From Rhizobiales bacterium UBA1912 (lineage in GTDB: Bacteria; Pseudomonadota; Alphaproteobacteria; Rhizobiales; Devosiaceae): a DNA stretch of 64,000 nt. Shown here piece after piece: positions 43,087 to 51,132 of the stretch. The DNA lies in NCBI GenBank assembly GCA_002337455.1, contig DDGC01000004.1, forward strand, positions 39,174 through 103,173, written 5' to 3'. The notes beneath the pieces are model-generated. The model ran no database searches. It was not told where the DNA came from and saw only the letters and a list, made by a program, of their open reading frames with translations. The number at the start of each line of letters is the position of its first letter. Position 1 is the first letter of the stretch. The translations under genes were made by a program, and so were the position numbers.

Positions 43087-43590
43087 ATGGAAGATGGCCC
43101 TTACCAGTTTCGGCCCGCGACGGCCCACGATATGCCGCTGCTTGCGGGTTGGCAGCGGCAGCCGCACGTGGCGCGCTGGTGGGAGGCTTCCGAATATGAA
43201 GCGAACGATCTTGAGCCCGATCCGCGCGTTTCACTGTGGATCGTGGAACTGGACGGGCGGCCATTCGGCTTCATGCAGGATTATGACGTTCATGGCTGGG
43301 GGGCGGACCATCATTTCGCCTATCTGCCACAAGGGTCGCGCGGCATCGATCAATATATCGGTGAGCCCGACATGATCGGAAAAGGGCACGGGCCCAAATT
43401 CATGCGCCAGCGCATCGAAACTCTGTTCGGGGCCGGAGTGCCGGTGATCGGCACGGACCCGCATCCGGACAATGCCCGCGCCATAAAAGTCTATTCAGGG
43501 CTGGGATTTGTCCAGACCAGCGGCCCCACGGAAACGCCGTGGGGGCGAGTGGTGAGAATGGAGCTGAAAAACCCCGGAGCGGCGACTTAG
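43087..43590 (+). CDS. GNAT acetyltransferase, aminoglycoside 6'-N-acetyltransferase-like
   Basis: The 167-residue protein resembles the AAC(6')-type GNAT family: FRPATAHDMPLLAGWQRQPHVARWW, LWIVELDGRPFGFMQDYD, then the acetyl-CoA region IGKGHGPKFMRQRIETLF and PVIGTDPHPDNARAIKVYSGLGF. Members of this broad group include aminoglycoside enzymes and siderophore acyltransferases, so the substrate is not settled by sequence. No clear ribosome site is seen. Its stop overlaps the end of the convergent regulator by 4 bp. Confidence 0.85.
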   Translation: MEDGPYQFRPATAHDMPLLAGWQRQPHVARWWEASEYEANDLEPDPRVSLWIVELDGRPFGFMQDYDVHGWGADHHFAYLPQGSRGIDQYIGEPDMIGKGHGPKFMRQRIETLFGAGVPVIGTDPHPDNARAIKVYSGLGFVQTSGPTETPWGRVVRMELKNPGAAT

Positions 43591-44999
43591 CCCATATAGA
43601 GATTTTCCATCCTCTGGGCGTCGTCAGTCGCAAAGCGGTGATCGGCGGGGGGATGGGCGCGCTGGCCGCATTCGCGGCGCGGGCAGATGCGGCAGCCCAC
43701 CCCGATGGGCACGGCGCCAGTCGGTGCCGAAAGATCGATACCGTCGGCATAAATCATGGCTGAGGCGTGCGAGACGTGGCAGCCGAGCCCGATGGCGATG
43801 TGGCGGCGCGGGGCGTTGTAGGAATGCCCGCCTTTGGCGATGGCCTTTGCTATGCAGAAGTAGCGCTGACCATCGGGCATCTGGCTGAGTTGAATATTGA
43901 TCTGGCCGGGGTTGAGGAACGCCGCATATACATTCCAGCGCGGGCAGGCGCCCGAATGGCGCGGGATGTGGATGCCAGACAGCGAGAAGCGCTTTGAGAT
44001 GTTGCCGGCGATATCGGTGCGCACCAGATGGAGCGGGATGCCGCTCATGGATGGACGCTGCAGCGTGGTCATGCGGTGGCAGATCTGCTCAAAGCTCATG
44101 CGAAAACGGCGCCCCAGCCGTTCGATGTCGTAGCGGGTATCGCGGCAAGCGCGGAAAAAATCCTCATAGGGCATGACAAGCGCCGCCGCGACGTAGGAGC
44201 CCAGGACGTTGCGGGCCAAACCGACACTGTCGGGCTGGGGCAGGGTGCTCCGTTCGATCAGATCGCGGATTTCGCTGTCGGCGATCAGCAACGCCAGGTG
44301 CTGGGCGAGGACGAACAGTGCGGATTCGGGCTCGAGCGTATCGGAGACGGCCAACACGCGGCCATTGTCCTCGAGGCGGCGCACCACCCCATGGGGAAGT
44401 GAGGCCAGCCGCGCCTCAATGCCGAAGACGTTGAAGAGATAGGCCTTGAGCCCGGCCTCGAAACTATCGGATGCGTTGTCGATATCGTGGCGCACGCGCT
44501 CGGCAGCGGCTTCGAGCGTCCCGAAATAATTTCCATTTTCCTGCAGGAAGTCGGAAACCGCCTCGGTGACCACGTTGTGGCCCGTCGAGACCGACTCGCC
44601 CGGCTCGGCCGCCTTCTCGCCGGCCCCGGGCGCCTGCAGGTGGCGCAGCTGGTCAAAGAGTTTGAGGACAGCGCGACCGACAGCGGGGTGCTGGGTGGCC
44701 AGGTCGCGGATGTCGGTGTTGGTGAGATCGGAATCGGCGAAAATGTCGTCGCCGAACATTTCCATGAGATCGCCGGACAGCCGAGCATCGTCGCTTTCGG
44801 CCAGTTCGCCCGGCTCGACGCCAAAATACCCTGCGACCCGGAACAGCAGTGGCACGGTGATGCGGCGACGGTTGTGTTCGATCAGGTTGAGATAGGACGC
44901 GGAAATCTCCAGCGCTTCGGCCAGTTGCGCCTGGCTGACCGATTTCTGGCGCCGCAACCGCTTGATACGGCCCCCGATCTGCAGATCGAGCTGGTTCAT
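43587..44999 (-). CDS. XRE family regulator of short-chain acyl/glyoxylate metabolism (RamB/ScfR-like)
   Basis: A 470-residue regulator. The N-terminal XRE helix-turn-helix is GGRIKRLRRQKSVSQAQLAEALEISASYLNLIEHNRRRITVPLL. A peptidase-like central domain and DUF2083 follow, with a Cys-rich C-terminus (GVGCRICPRRECGQRAHP). This is the RamB/ScfR/MccR architecture, acting on isocitrate lyase or propionate pathways in response to short-chain acyl-CoA. Here it diverges from aceA, which supports a glyoxylate-shunt role. Repeated TCTTTAC sites start just upstream. Confidence 0.9.
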   Translation of the reverse strand: MNQLDLQIGGRIKRLRRQKSVSQAQLAEALEISASYLNLIEHNRRRITVPLLFRVAGYFGVEPGELAESDDARLSGDLMEMFGDDIFADSDLTNTDIRDLATQHPAVGRAVLKLFDQLRHLQAPGAGEKAAEPGESVSTGHNVVTEAVSDFLQENGNYFGTLEAAAERVRHDIDNASDSFEAGLKAYLFNVFGIEARLASLPHGVVRRLEDNGRVLAVSDTLEPESALFVLAQHLALLIADSEIRDLIERSTLPQPDSVGLARNVLGSYVAAALVMPYEDFFRACRDTRYDIERLGRRFRMSFEQICHRMTTLQRPSMSGIPLHLVRTDIAGNISKRFSLSGIHIPRHSGACPRWNVYAAFLNPGQINIQLSQMPDGQRYFCIAKAIAKGGHSYNAPRRHIAIGLGCHVSHASAMIYADGIDLSAPTGAVPIGVGCRICPRRECGQRAHPPADHRFATDDAQRMENLYMG

Positions 45000-45013
45000 T
45001 GTCCTTCTCCCAT

Positions 45014-45130
45014 CTGTAAATCTTTACAGTCTTTACAATTTTCCCACTTCGACTTTTCAAGTCTTTACAGCTTAACACGCTGATTTCACTTCTTTTCTTG
45101 CCTTTTTACCCTCATTTGTCAATTCTTTAC
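45014..45130. promoter_or_regulatory. Repeated TCTTTAC sites between regulator and glyoxylate genes
   Basis: A perfect palindrome CTGTAAA-TC-TTTACAG (45014-45029) is followed by further TCTTTAC copies at 45030, 45062 and 45124. The first two are 9 bp apart. They fill the divergent region and probably bind the RamB/ScfR-like regulator. Confidence 0.65.
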
Positions 45131-45174
45131 TCAAGCAAGCACGACGCTGTGCTCACCAACAGGAGAGAAGATCC

Positions 45175-45396
45175 ATGAGCGCTCATCAGACGATCGATAC
45201 GGCAAGCGAAGATTTCATCACCATCATTGCGCCCTCGATGGCCGAGGTGATGGCGAGCTTTAGAAGCCAGGGACTGGCCGAGCGGGACTATTCCATCGTC
45301 CACCGTGCCGGAAAGCACAGCTTCACGATGGCGGGCGGCGAAACGCTGTTTGGCGGCGCGCAGATGGTGGCCGCGACGTTCTCGCGGCGCAGCTGA
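45175..45396 (+). CDS. Small hypothetical protein upstream of isocitrate lyase
   Basis: A 73-residue protein with a good ribosome site (AGGAGAG) before its ATG and 40 bp ahead of aceA, so probably cotranscribed. It has no membrane segment, signal or cysteine. The sequence has a predicted alpha/beta pattern (FITIIAPSMAEVMASFRSQGL, then DYSIVHRAGKHSFTMAGG, LFGGAQMVAATF). The C-terminal Gly-rich half looks like a conserved small domain. I do not recognise the family. Position between the regulator and aceA suggests a role in the glyoxylate shunt. Confidence 0.75.
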   Translation: MSAHQTIDTASEDFITIIAPSMAEVMASFRSQGLAERDYSIVHRAGKHSFTMAGGETLFGGAQMVAATFSRRS

Positions 45397-45436
45397 TCCC
45401 AATCACCGATCAGGATATTAAAAGGAGGAGTTTTCA

Positions 45437-46732
45437 ATGCTCGATAAATCGCCCAACCCGCAACCGTTCGAGGCGCCCGAATGGGCTCACGATCGCTGGA
45501 AGACTATCGCCCGCGACTATACGCCCGACGACGTTGCCCGGCTTTCGGGCAGCCTGCCGATCCGGCACACGCTGGCCGAAAACGGCGCGCAACGGCTGTG
45601 GGAATTGCTGCACACCGAGGATTTCGTGCCCACGCTGGGCACCTTTACCGGCAATCAGGCCGTGCAGCAGGTGAAAGCCGGGTTAAAGGCGATCTACCTT
45701 TCAGGCTGGCAGGTGGCGGCGGACGCCAACTCGTCGGGTAACATGTATCCCGACCAGTCGCTCTATCCGGTCGATTCCGTGCCTTCGGTGGTCAAGCGCA
45801 TCAACAAGGCGCTGCAGCGGGCCGACCAGATCCAGACCATGGAGCGGTTCGACGGAAAGTCAGACGCCGATACCGATTATATGGTGCCGATCATCGCCGA
45901 CGCGGAAGCCGGGTTCGGCGGAGCACTAAACGTGTTCGAATTGATGAAGGCGATGATCGAAGCGGGCGCTGCGGCCGTTCATTTCGAGGACCAGTTGGCC
46001 TCTGAAAAGAAGTGCGGGCATCTGGGCGGCAAGGTTCTCGTGCCGACGCGCACCTTTGTGCGCACGCTCAACGCGGCCCGGCTGGCGGCGGACGTGATGG
46101 GCGTTCCGACGCTCATCATGGCGCGAACGGATGCCGAAGCGGCGCAGTTGATTACCTCCGATGTCGATGAATACGATGCGCCGTTCATCACAGGTGAGCG
46201 GACCGAAGAGGGATTTTTTCGGCTCAAAGGCGGGTTTGAGGCGGCGATTGCGCGGGGGCTGGCCTATGCGCCCTATGCCGATCTGATCTGGTGCGAAACC
46301 TCGACGCCAAATCTGGAGGATGCGAAGCGCTTTGCCGAAGCCATCCGCAAGGAGCATCCCGACCAGATGCTGGCCTATAATTGCTCGCCCTCGTTCAACT
46401 GGGCGAAATATATGGGCGAGGCGGATATGGCGGCGTTCCAGCGCGAGCTGGGAGCGATGGGGTACAAGTACCAGTTCATCACGCTGGCCGGGTATCACAA
46501 CCTATCGCTGACCACTTTCAACCTGGCGCGCGGCTACAAGGACCGGGGCATGGCGGCCTATTCGCAATTGCAGCAGGCCGAATTTGCTGCCGAAAAGGAC
46601 GGGTTCACGGCCACGCGGCACCAGCGCGAAGTGGGCACGAGCTATTTCGACGCCGTGGCGACCGCTGTGAGCGGCGGGTCGAGCTCGACCACCGCCATGG
46701 CGGACTCCACCGAGACCGCGCAGTTCCACTGA
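45437..46732 (+). CDS. aceA: Isocitrate lyase
   Basis: Isocitrate lyase splits isocitrate to succinate and glyoxylate, the first step of the glyoxylate shunt for growth on acetate or fatty acids. The 431-residue protein has the active-site KKCGH in ASEKKCGHLGGKVLVP near 192 and metal-contacting IIADAEAGFGG, with WCETSTP and YNCSPSFNW further on. AAAGGAGGAG precedes the ATG. No malate synthase gene lies within the window. Confidence 0.97.
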   Translation: MLDKSPNPQPFEAPEWAHDRWKTIARDYTPDDVARLSGSLPIRHTLAENGAQRLWELLHTEDFVPTLGTFTGNQAVQQVKAGLKAIYLSGWQVAADANSSGNMYPDQSLYPVDSVPSVVKRINKALQRADQIQTMERFDGKSDADTDYMVPIIADAEAGFGGALNVFELMKAMIEAGAAAVHFEDQLASEKKCGHLGGKVLVPTRTFVRTLNAARLAADVMGVPTLIMARTDAEAAQLITSDVDEYDAPFITGERTEEGFFRLKGGFEAAIARGLAYAPYADLIWCETSTPNLEDAKRFAEAIRKEHPDQMLAYNCSPSFNWAKYMGEADMAAFQRELGAMGYKYQFITLAGYHNLSLTTFNLARGYKDRGMAAYSQLQQAEFAAEKDGFTATRHQREVGTSYFDAVATAVSGGSSSTTAMADSTETAQFH

Positions 46733-46740
46733 GCCTCACG

Positions 46741-46784
46741 AAAAGGCCGGGGAAGACCACGCCAATGGTTATCCCCGGCTTTTT
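46741..46784 (+). terminator. Terminator after isocitrate lyase
   Basis: GCCGGGGA (46746-46753) pairs with TCCCCGGC (46772-46779), followed by TTTTT, with an A tract on the other side that makes it bidirectional. Confidence 0.85.
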
Positions 46785-46828
46785 GATTCACGTGAAGCAA
46801 TCCCGATTTGCTTCACGTGAATCTTTTT
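46785..46828 (+). terminator. Second hairpin with perfect 16-bp stem and T tract
   Basis: GATTCACGTGAAGCAA (46785-46800) and TTGCTTCACGTGAATC (46808-46823) pair perfectly around TCCCGAT and are followed by TTTTT. Each arm contains TTCACGTGAA. It lies between convergent genes right after another terminator. Confidence 0.8.
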
Positions 46829-48204
46829 CACCGCGTCATGGCGCGGGCGGCGGCGACGGCTGGGAGGGACAGGGCGGCGCAGAGGGCGAAGGTGATGACC
46901 AGCGCGGTTGCCAACTCGGAGGCAGTTTGCGCTGACGCTACGCCGGCGGTGTTGGCGATAAGGCCGGCGATGGCGGCGCCGATGCCGTAGCCCGCAGACT
47001 GTATGGTGGGCAAAAGCGCCGAGGCCCTGTCGCGTTCGCCGGGGCGGGCGGTTTCCATGATGGTCTGGCTGGTATAGGCCCATGAGGTGCCATAGGCAGC
47101 GCCGATCAGGATTTGCGCGGCGACGACGAGCGGCAGCTGGCCGACGGCAAAAGCGATGGCGAGCAGTACGAGACCGGCAACCTGCAGGAGCGGGCCAAGG
47201 CGGATCAAGCCGGGCCGTGTGGTTTCGGGCACGTTTGCGACAAGAATGGCCGTGCCGCTCCAGGTGATGGCCATGACCGCGCCGATGAAACCGGCCAGGG
47301 TTGGCCCGAAGCCGAAAATGTTCTGCAGCGCATAGACGAGAAACACTGCCGAGCCGGCCTGAGCCAATGGCATGAGCAGGATGACCCAGAGGCCCGCGCC
47401 CACCACATCATCGAACCGGAAGGCGTGAGTGGGGAACAGCGGGGTTGAGGCCGTACGGTCGCGGCCGATGACGGCAAAGAGCGTTGCGCCCGCGATCAGC
47501 AGGCACAGAGCGGTGAGAATGGGCGAAGAGAGCAGGCCACCGATCGAGACGGCCATGATGGCGGCGCCGATGAGCAGCAGGCGGATAATGGGCAGGCGAT
47601 CTGACGATTTTTCCCGCAGCCCCCGCGGTACAATCCAGAGCACTAGGCCGATAAAGATTGCGCCGATGGGCAGGTTGACGGCGAAGGCGGCACGCCAGGA
47701 GAGGGTTTCGGTCAAAGCGCCCGAGAGCACCGGCCCGCCAAAGGCGGCAAGCGCCCAGACCACCGATTCCGCGCCGAACACTTTTGGCACCAGGGCTGAA
47801 GGAAAGAGTTCGGGGATCAGGGCGTAACAGATGGCGGCGACGATGCCTTCGCCCAGCCCCTGAAGGGCGCGTCCGACGAGCAGTTCGGGCATGGACCCTG
47901 CGATCGCGGCGAGGAGCGAACCGAGCAGGAACACCGAAGCGGCGGCAATGAGCGCCATGCGGGCGCCCAGACGCGCCTTGAACAGAGCGGCCCCGGCACC
48001 ACCCATGATGGCGAACACGAGAAAGACGGTGGTGGCCCACGACAACAGCGCCACGCCGCCCAGTTCATCGACGGCGGTGGGCAGGGCAGTCGAGACCAGG
48101 AACCCGTTGAAGGCCAGCAGCGCGACGCCGAGGCAAAGGGTGACAGTGGCACCGAGATAGCGCGGGGAAATGATGGCGGCCCATCCGGAAGCGGCAGTTG
48201 TCAT
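46828..48204 (-). CDS. MFS transporter (multidrug-type)
   Basis: An approximately 458-residue inner-membrane transporter with 12-14 predicted helices. Motif A-like and early signatures include FLVSTALPTAVDELGG, FKARLGARMALIAAASVFLLGSLLAA, and GRALQGLGEGIVAAICYALIPELFP with the proline/glycine pattern of DHA-type drug:H+ antiporters. WRAAFAVNLPIGAIFIGLVLWIVP is typical of motif C/D1 in DHA2 members. ATG 48204 is preferred over 48216. The substrate is unknown. A palindrome lies just upstream; no local regulator gene is present. Confidence 0.88.
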   Translation of the reverse strand: MTTAASGWAAIISPRYLGATVTLCLGVALLAFNGFLVSTALPTAVDELGGVALLSWATTVFLVFAIMGGAGAALFKARLGARMALIAAASVFLLGSLLAAIAGSMPELLVGRALQGLGEGIVAAICYALIPELFPSALVPKVFGAESVVWALAAFGGPVLSGALTETLSWRAAFAVNLPIGAIFIGLVLWIVPRGLREKSSDRLPIIRLLLIGAAIMAVSIGGLLSSPILTALCLLIAGATLFAVIGRDRTASTPLFPTHAFRFDDVVGAGLWVILLMPLAQAGSAVFLVYALQNIFGFGPTLAGFIGAVMAITWSGTAILVANVPETTRPGLIRLGPLLQVAGLVLLAIAFAVGQLPLVVAAQILIGAAYGTSWAYTSQTIMETARPGERDRASALLPTIQSAGYGIGAAIAGLIANTAGVASAQTASELATALVITFALCAALSLPAVAAARAMTR

Positions 48205-48217
48205 GGCAGGACTCATT

Positions 48218-48240
48218 AAAACAAGGAATAACTTGTTAAA
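48218..48240. promoter_or_regulatory. Putative operator of the MFS transporter
   Basis: AACAAG (48220-48225) and CTTGTT (48232-48237) are perfect arms around GAATAA, in the A/T-rich leader of the transporter. It resembles a TetR or MarR-type site. Confidence 0.5.
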
Positions 48241-48363
48241 TTGGGGACGCCGATCTGTCCAGCGAAAAGCGAGGGGCTTTTTAGGCGGGCCGATTTGGTA
48301 TAGTCAGGCGCGCTGACCATATGAGTTCATTAATCGCCTTCATCCGCCTGGAGATTTGCCCTC

Positions 48364-49944
48364 GTGAGCCTTGAGTCCACCGGTTACAAAAGCCGCCGCA
48401 CCTTCGCGATCATTTCGCACCCGGACGCGGGCAAGACGACGCTGACCGAAAAACTGCTGCTCAATTCCGGCGCCATCCATCTGGCTGGCGAAGTGAAAGA
48501 GCGCGGCGAGCGGCGGCGGACGCGTTCGGACTGGATGGAGATCGAACAAAAGCGCGGCATTTCGATCACCTCGTCGGTGATGACGTTCGAGCATGACGGG
48601 CTGACGCTGAACCTGCTCGATACGCCGGGCCACGCCGACTTTTCCGAAGACACCTACCGCACACTGACGGCTGTCGATTCAGCGATCATGGTGATCGACG
48701 CCGCCAAGGGCATCGAGGCGCAGACGCGCAAACTGTTCGAAGTGTGCCGGTTGCGCGACATCCCGATCATCACCTTTGTCAACAAGATCGACCGCGAAGC
48801 GCGAGATACGCTGGAAATTCTCGACGAGATCATGGAGACGCTGGCGCTCGATACTGCGCCGATGATGTGGCCGGTGGGCGCCGGGGTGGATTTTAACGGG
48901 CTGATCGATCTCGAACACGGCCGTTTCATTTCGACCGAAGGCAAGCCGGAAGCCGAAGCGCCTGGGGTCGAGGCGTTGGCGGGCCGGTGGGCGGATACGC
49001 AGAACCAGCAGATCGCCGCTTCGATGGAAGGGCTTGAACTGGCAAACGGATCGCTGCCCAAATTCGACCAGAGCGCGTTCGAAGAGGGCACGCTGACGCC
49101 CGTCTATTTCGGCTCGGCGCTCAAATCGATCGGCGTGCGCGAGCTGCTTGAGGCCGTGTGCCGGTTCGCACCCGAGCCGCGCACCCAGCCGGCGCGACCC
49201 GAGCCTGTGGACCCGGCCATGGCTGCATGCACAGGGTTCGTTTTCAAGGTACAGGCCAATATGGACCCCAACCACCGCGACCGCGTGGCGTTCGTGCGCG
49301 TGGCATCAGGGACGCTCAAGCGCGGCATGCGGCTGAAAAACGTGCGCACCGGCAAGGATCTGAAGGTAGCCAATCCGATGTTCTTTTTCGCGCGCGAGCG
49401 CGAACTGGCCGACGAGGCCGTAGCGGGCGATGTGGTGGGCATTCCCAATCACGGCACGCTTTCGGTCGGCGATACCCTGACCGACGGGCCCGACGTGACG
49501 GTGACCGGCATTCCCAACTTTGCGCCAGAATTGCTGCGCCGCGTGCATCTTTCGGATGCGAGCAAGACCAAGCAGCTGGCCAAGGCGCTCAACGATCTGG
49601 CCGAAGAGGGCGTGGTGCAGGTGTTCAAGCCGACGCTGGGCTCGGGCTATTATGTAGGTGCAGTCGGGCCGCTGCAGCTTGAAGTTCTGACCAGCCGCGC
49701 GGCGGCGGAATATTCGGTGCCGATCCGTATCGAGCCGGCGCAATATGTGACGGCGCGCTGGGTGAGGGTCAACGACAAGGCCCAGTTCGACAAATTCGCG
49801 GCGCTGCACCGGCTCAACATTGCCGAGGACCGCTATGGCGATCCGGTGTTTCTGGCACCCAGCCAGTGGGAAATCGACCGCTGCGCCAAGGATTTTCCGC
49901 TGCTCGATTTCATGGCGACCAAGGATCGCGGACTGGCGGCTTAG
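48364..49944 (+). CDS. prfC: Peptide chain release factor 3
   Basis: RF3 is a GTPase that recycles RF1/RF2 from the ribosome after termination. The 526-residue protein has G1 ISHPDAGKTTLTEKLL, the switch region RSDWMEIEQKRGISITSSVM, G3 LNLLDTPGHADFSEDTYR, and FVNKIDREARD, in RF3 spacing. The start is GTG (VSLESTGYKSRRTFAIISHP), with GGAG some 10 bases upstream. It diverges from the MFS gene. A small inverted repeat GTCAG-N5-CTGAC (48303-48317) lies in the leader. Confidence 0.96.
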   Translation: MSLESTGYKSRRTFAIISHPDAGKTTLTEKLLLNSGAIHLAGEVKERGERRRTRSDWMEIEQKRGISITSSVMTFEHDGLTLNLLDTPGHADFSEDTYRTLTAVDSAIMVIDAAKGIEAQTRKLFEVCRLRDIPIITFVNKIDREARDTLEILDEIMETLALDTAPMMWPVGAGVDFNGLIDLEHGRFISTEGKPEAEAPGVEALAGRWADTQNQQIAASMEGLELANGSLPKFDQSAFEEGTLTPVYFGSALKSIGVRELLEAVCRFAPEPRTQPARPEPVDPAMAACTGFVFKVQANMDPNHRDRVAFVRVASGTLKRGMRLKNVRTGKDLKVANPMFFFARERELADEAVAGDVVGIPNHGTLSVGDTLTDGPDVTVTGIPNFAPELLRRVHLSDASKTKQLAKALNDLAEEGVVQVFKPTLGSGYYVGAVGPLQLEVLTSRAAAEYSVPIRIEPAQYVTARWVRVNDKAQFDKFAALHRLNIAEDRYGDPVFLAPSQWEIDRCAKDFPLLDFMATKDRGLAA

Positions 49945-49994
49945 ACCGAGCAAACCTTGAGGGTGTGCCGGCGTCTTTCCTCGCTCACCACCCT

Positions 49995-50094
49995 GTCACC
50001 CCGGCCTCCGAGCCGGGGTCCAGTACACTCAACGCCCCAGATAGAACCGCCACCCTACCATTTACTGGATCCCGGGTCTTCGCCCGGGATGACC
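49995..50094. repeat. Short palindromic repeats, family C, copies 4 and 5 (inverted pair)
   Basis: GTCACCCCGGCCTCCGAGC then GGGGTCCAGTAC (49995-50024), and ACTGGATCCCGGGTCTTCGC then GGGATGAC (50063-50091), face each other in the gap between prfC and the convergent DinB gene. Same words as the copies near 25934 and 29410. Confidence 0.75.
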
Positions 50095-50151
50095 TTGGTG
50101 GGGGAGGTTCTGCTTGTGGCCTCTTTTCTCGCTTTGTGGCAGCCAGCTTTC

Positions 50152-50712
50152 CTAAAACCCCAGATCGGCCTCGGTCCAGCCGAACGCGGCCAGTTCATCG
50201 GTCCGGAATTTGGCGTCATCGGACACTATAAATTCATCGAGCTGGGGCGGGGCGACAGCCGTTCCGGCCAGCATGGCGTGGGCCTGACCGCGATGGTGGG
50301 TCTGGTGGGCGAAGAGATGGTTGAGCACATCGTCGCACCGCTCGGTCTGGATGCGCCCCTGCCGATGAATGGCGATAGGGCGGATGAGATCGGCAATCTC
50401 CAGCCCGCGGCAGAACGCTACGAGTTTTTCATCACTCTGGCGCTGTGCGGCGTAAAGCGCTCGGGCCGTATCGAACGGCTCTTCGTTTTCCCACGCCCTG
50501 GAGCCGAGCGTGCCGCCTTCGAGCGCATCGATATAGAACCAGTCAATGGTCAGGACGTGGTTGAGCGTTGCCTTGAGGGACGGGAAAAAACTTACGCGGC
50601 TGGCCTCGAACGCGGACTGCTCGAGCGCCATCACTGCTTGGGCGAGCCGGATATTGGCGAGAGCGTTGTTGAGAGCCAGCTTTTCGAGCATGCGCAGGGC
50701 AGGGTCGGCCAT
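50152..50712 (-). CDS. DinB family protein
   Basis: A 186-residue four-helix-bundle protein of the DinB/YfiT metal-binding family. The likely metal histidines are in the N-terminal LKATLNHVLTIDWFY and in the C-terminal HLFAHQTHHRGQAHAML (HxxxHHRxxH pattern). Members include thiol-dependent transferases such as bacillithiol- or mycothiol-linked enzymes; no specific reaction can be assigned. Its start shares a base with the GNAT stop (TGATG), so the two are translationally coupled. Confidence 0.88.
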   Translation of the reverse strand: MADPALRMLEKLALNNALANIRLAQAVMALEQSAFEASRVSFFPSLKATLNHVLTIDWFYIDALEGGTLGSRAWENEEPFDTARALYAAQRQSDEKLVAFCRGLEIADLIRPIAIHRQGRIQTERCDDVLNHLFAHQTHHRGQAHAMLAGTAVAPPQLDEFIVSDDAKFRTDELAAFGWTEADLGF

Positions 50713-51131
50713 CACCGATCTCCCTCCCCCATCACGCGCGCCATGCCGATGGACGCGGGCATGACCGGGGCAAAGCCGAATTTGGCGTAGAGATGCTGGG
50801 CGTCCCCATCGGCAATCAGGGAAACATAGGCGCCCTCGGGTGCTTCGCGCTCAAGCCAGGCCGCGAGTTCGCCCATGATGGCTTTGCCCAGCCCGTTGCC
50901 CTGATGTGCGGGATCGACAGCGATATCGGTGATCTGGTAGGCCGTGCCGCCGTCGCCGATGATGCGGCCCATGCCGATGGGCTGGCCCTCATACAGGACC
51001 AGCACGGCAAAGAGCGAATTGGGAAGGCCCTTTTCCATGCCGTCCCGGCCGCGCGGCGAAAGTCCCGACACGGCGCGCAGGCGGGCAAAGGTTTCGACAT
51101 CAGGCGTTCGAGCTGTAATCTGGTAGTCCAT
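50712..51131 (-). CDS. GNAT family N-acetyltransferase
   Basis: A GNAT of about 139 residues (MDYQITARTPDVETFARLR). It shows ITDIAVDPAHQGNGLGKAIMGELAAWL (acetyl-CoA loop QGNGLGK) and a C-terminal AQHLYAKFGFAPV. Substrate unknown. An alternative ATG at 51140 overlaps the comM stop by 8 bp. It is the middle of a comM-GNAT-dinB overlapping run, so it is probably cotranscribed with them. Confidence 0.85.
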   Translation of the reverse strand: MDYQITARTPDVETFARLRAVSGLSPRGRDGMEKGLPNSLFAVLVLYEGQPIGMGRIIGDGGTAYQITDIAVDPAHQGNGLGKAIMGELAAWLEREAPEGAYVSLIADGDAQHLYAKFGFAPVMPASIGMARVMGEGDR

Positions 51132-51132
51132 A

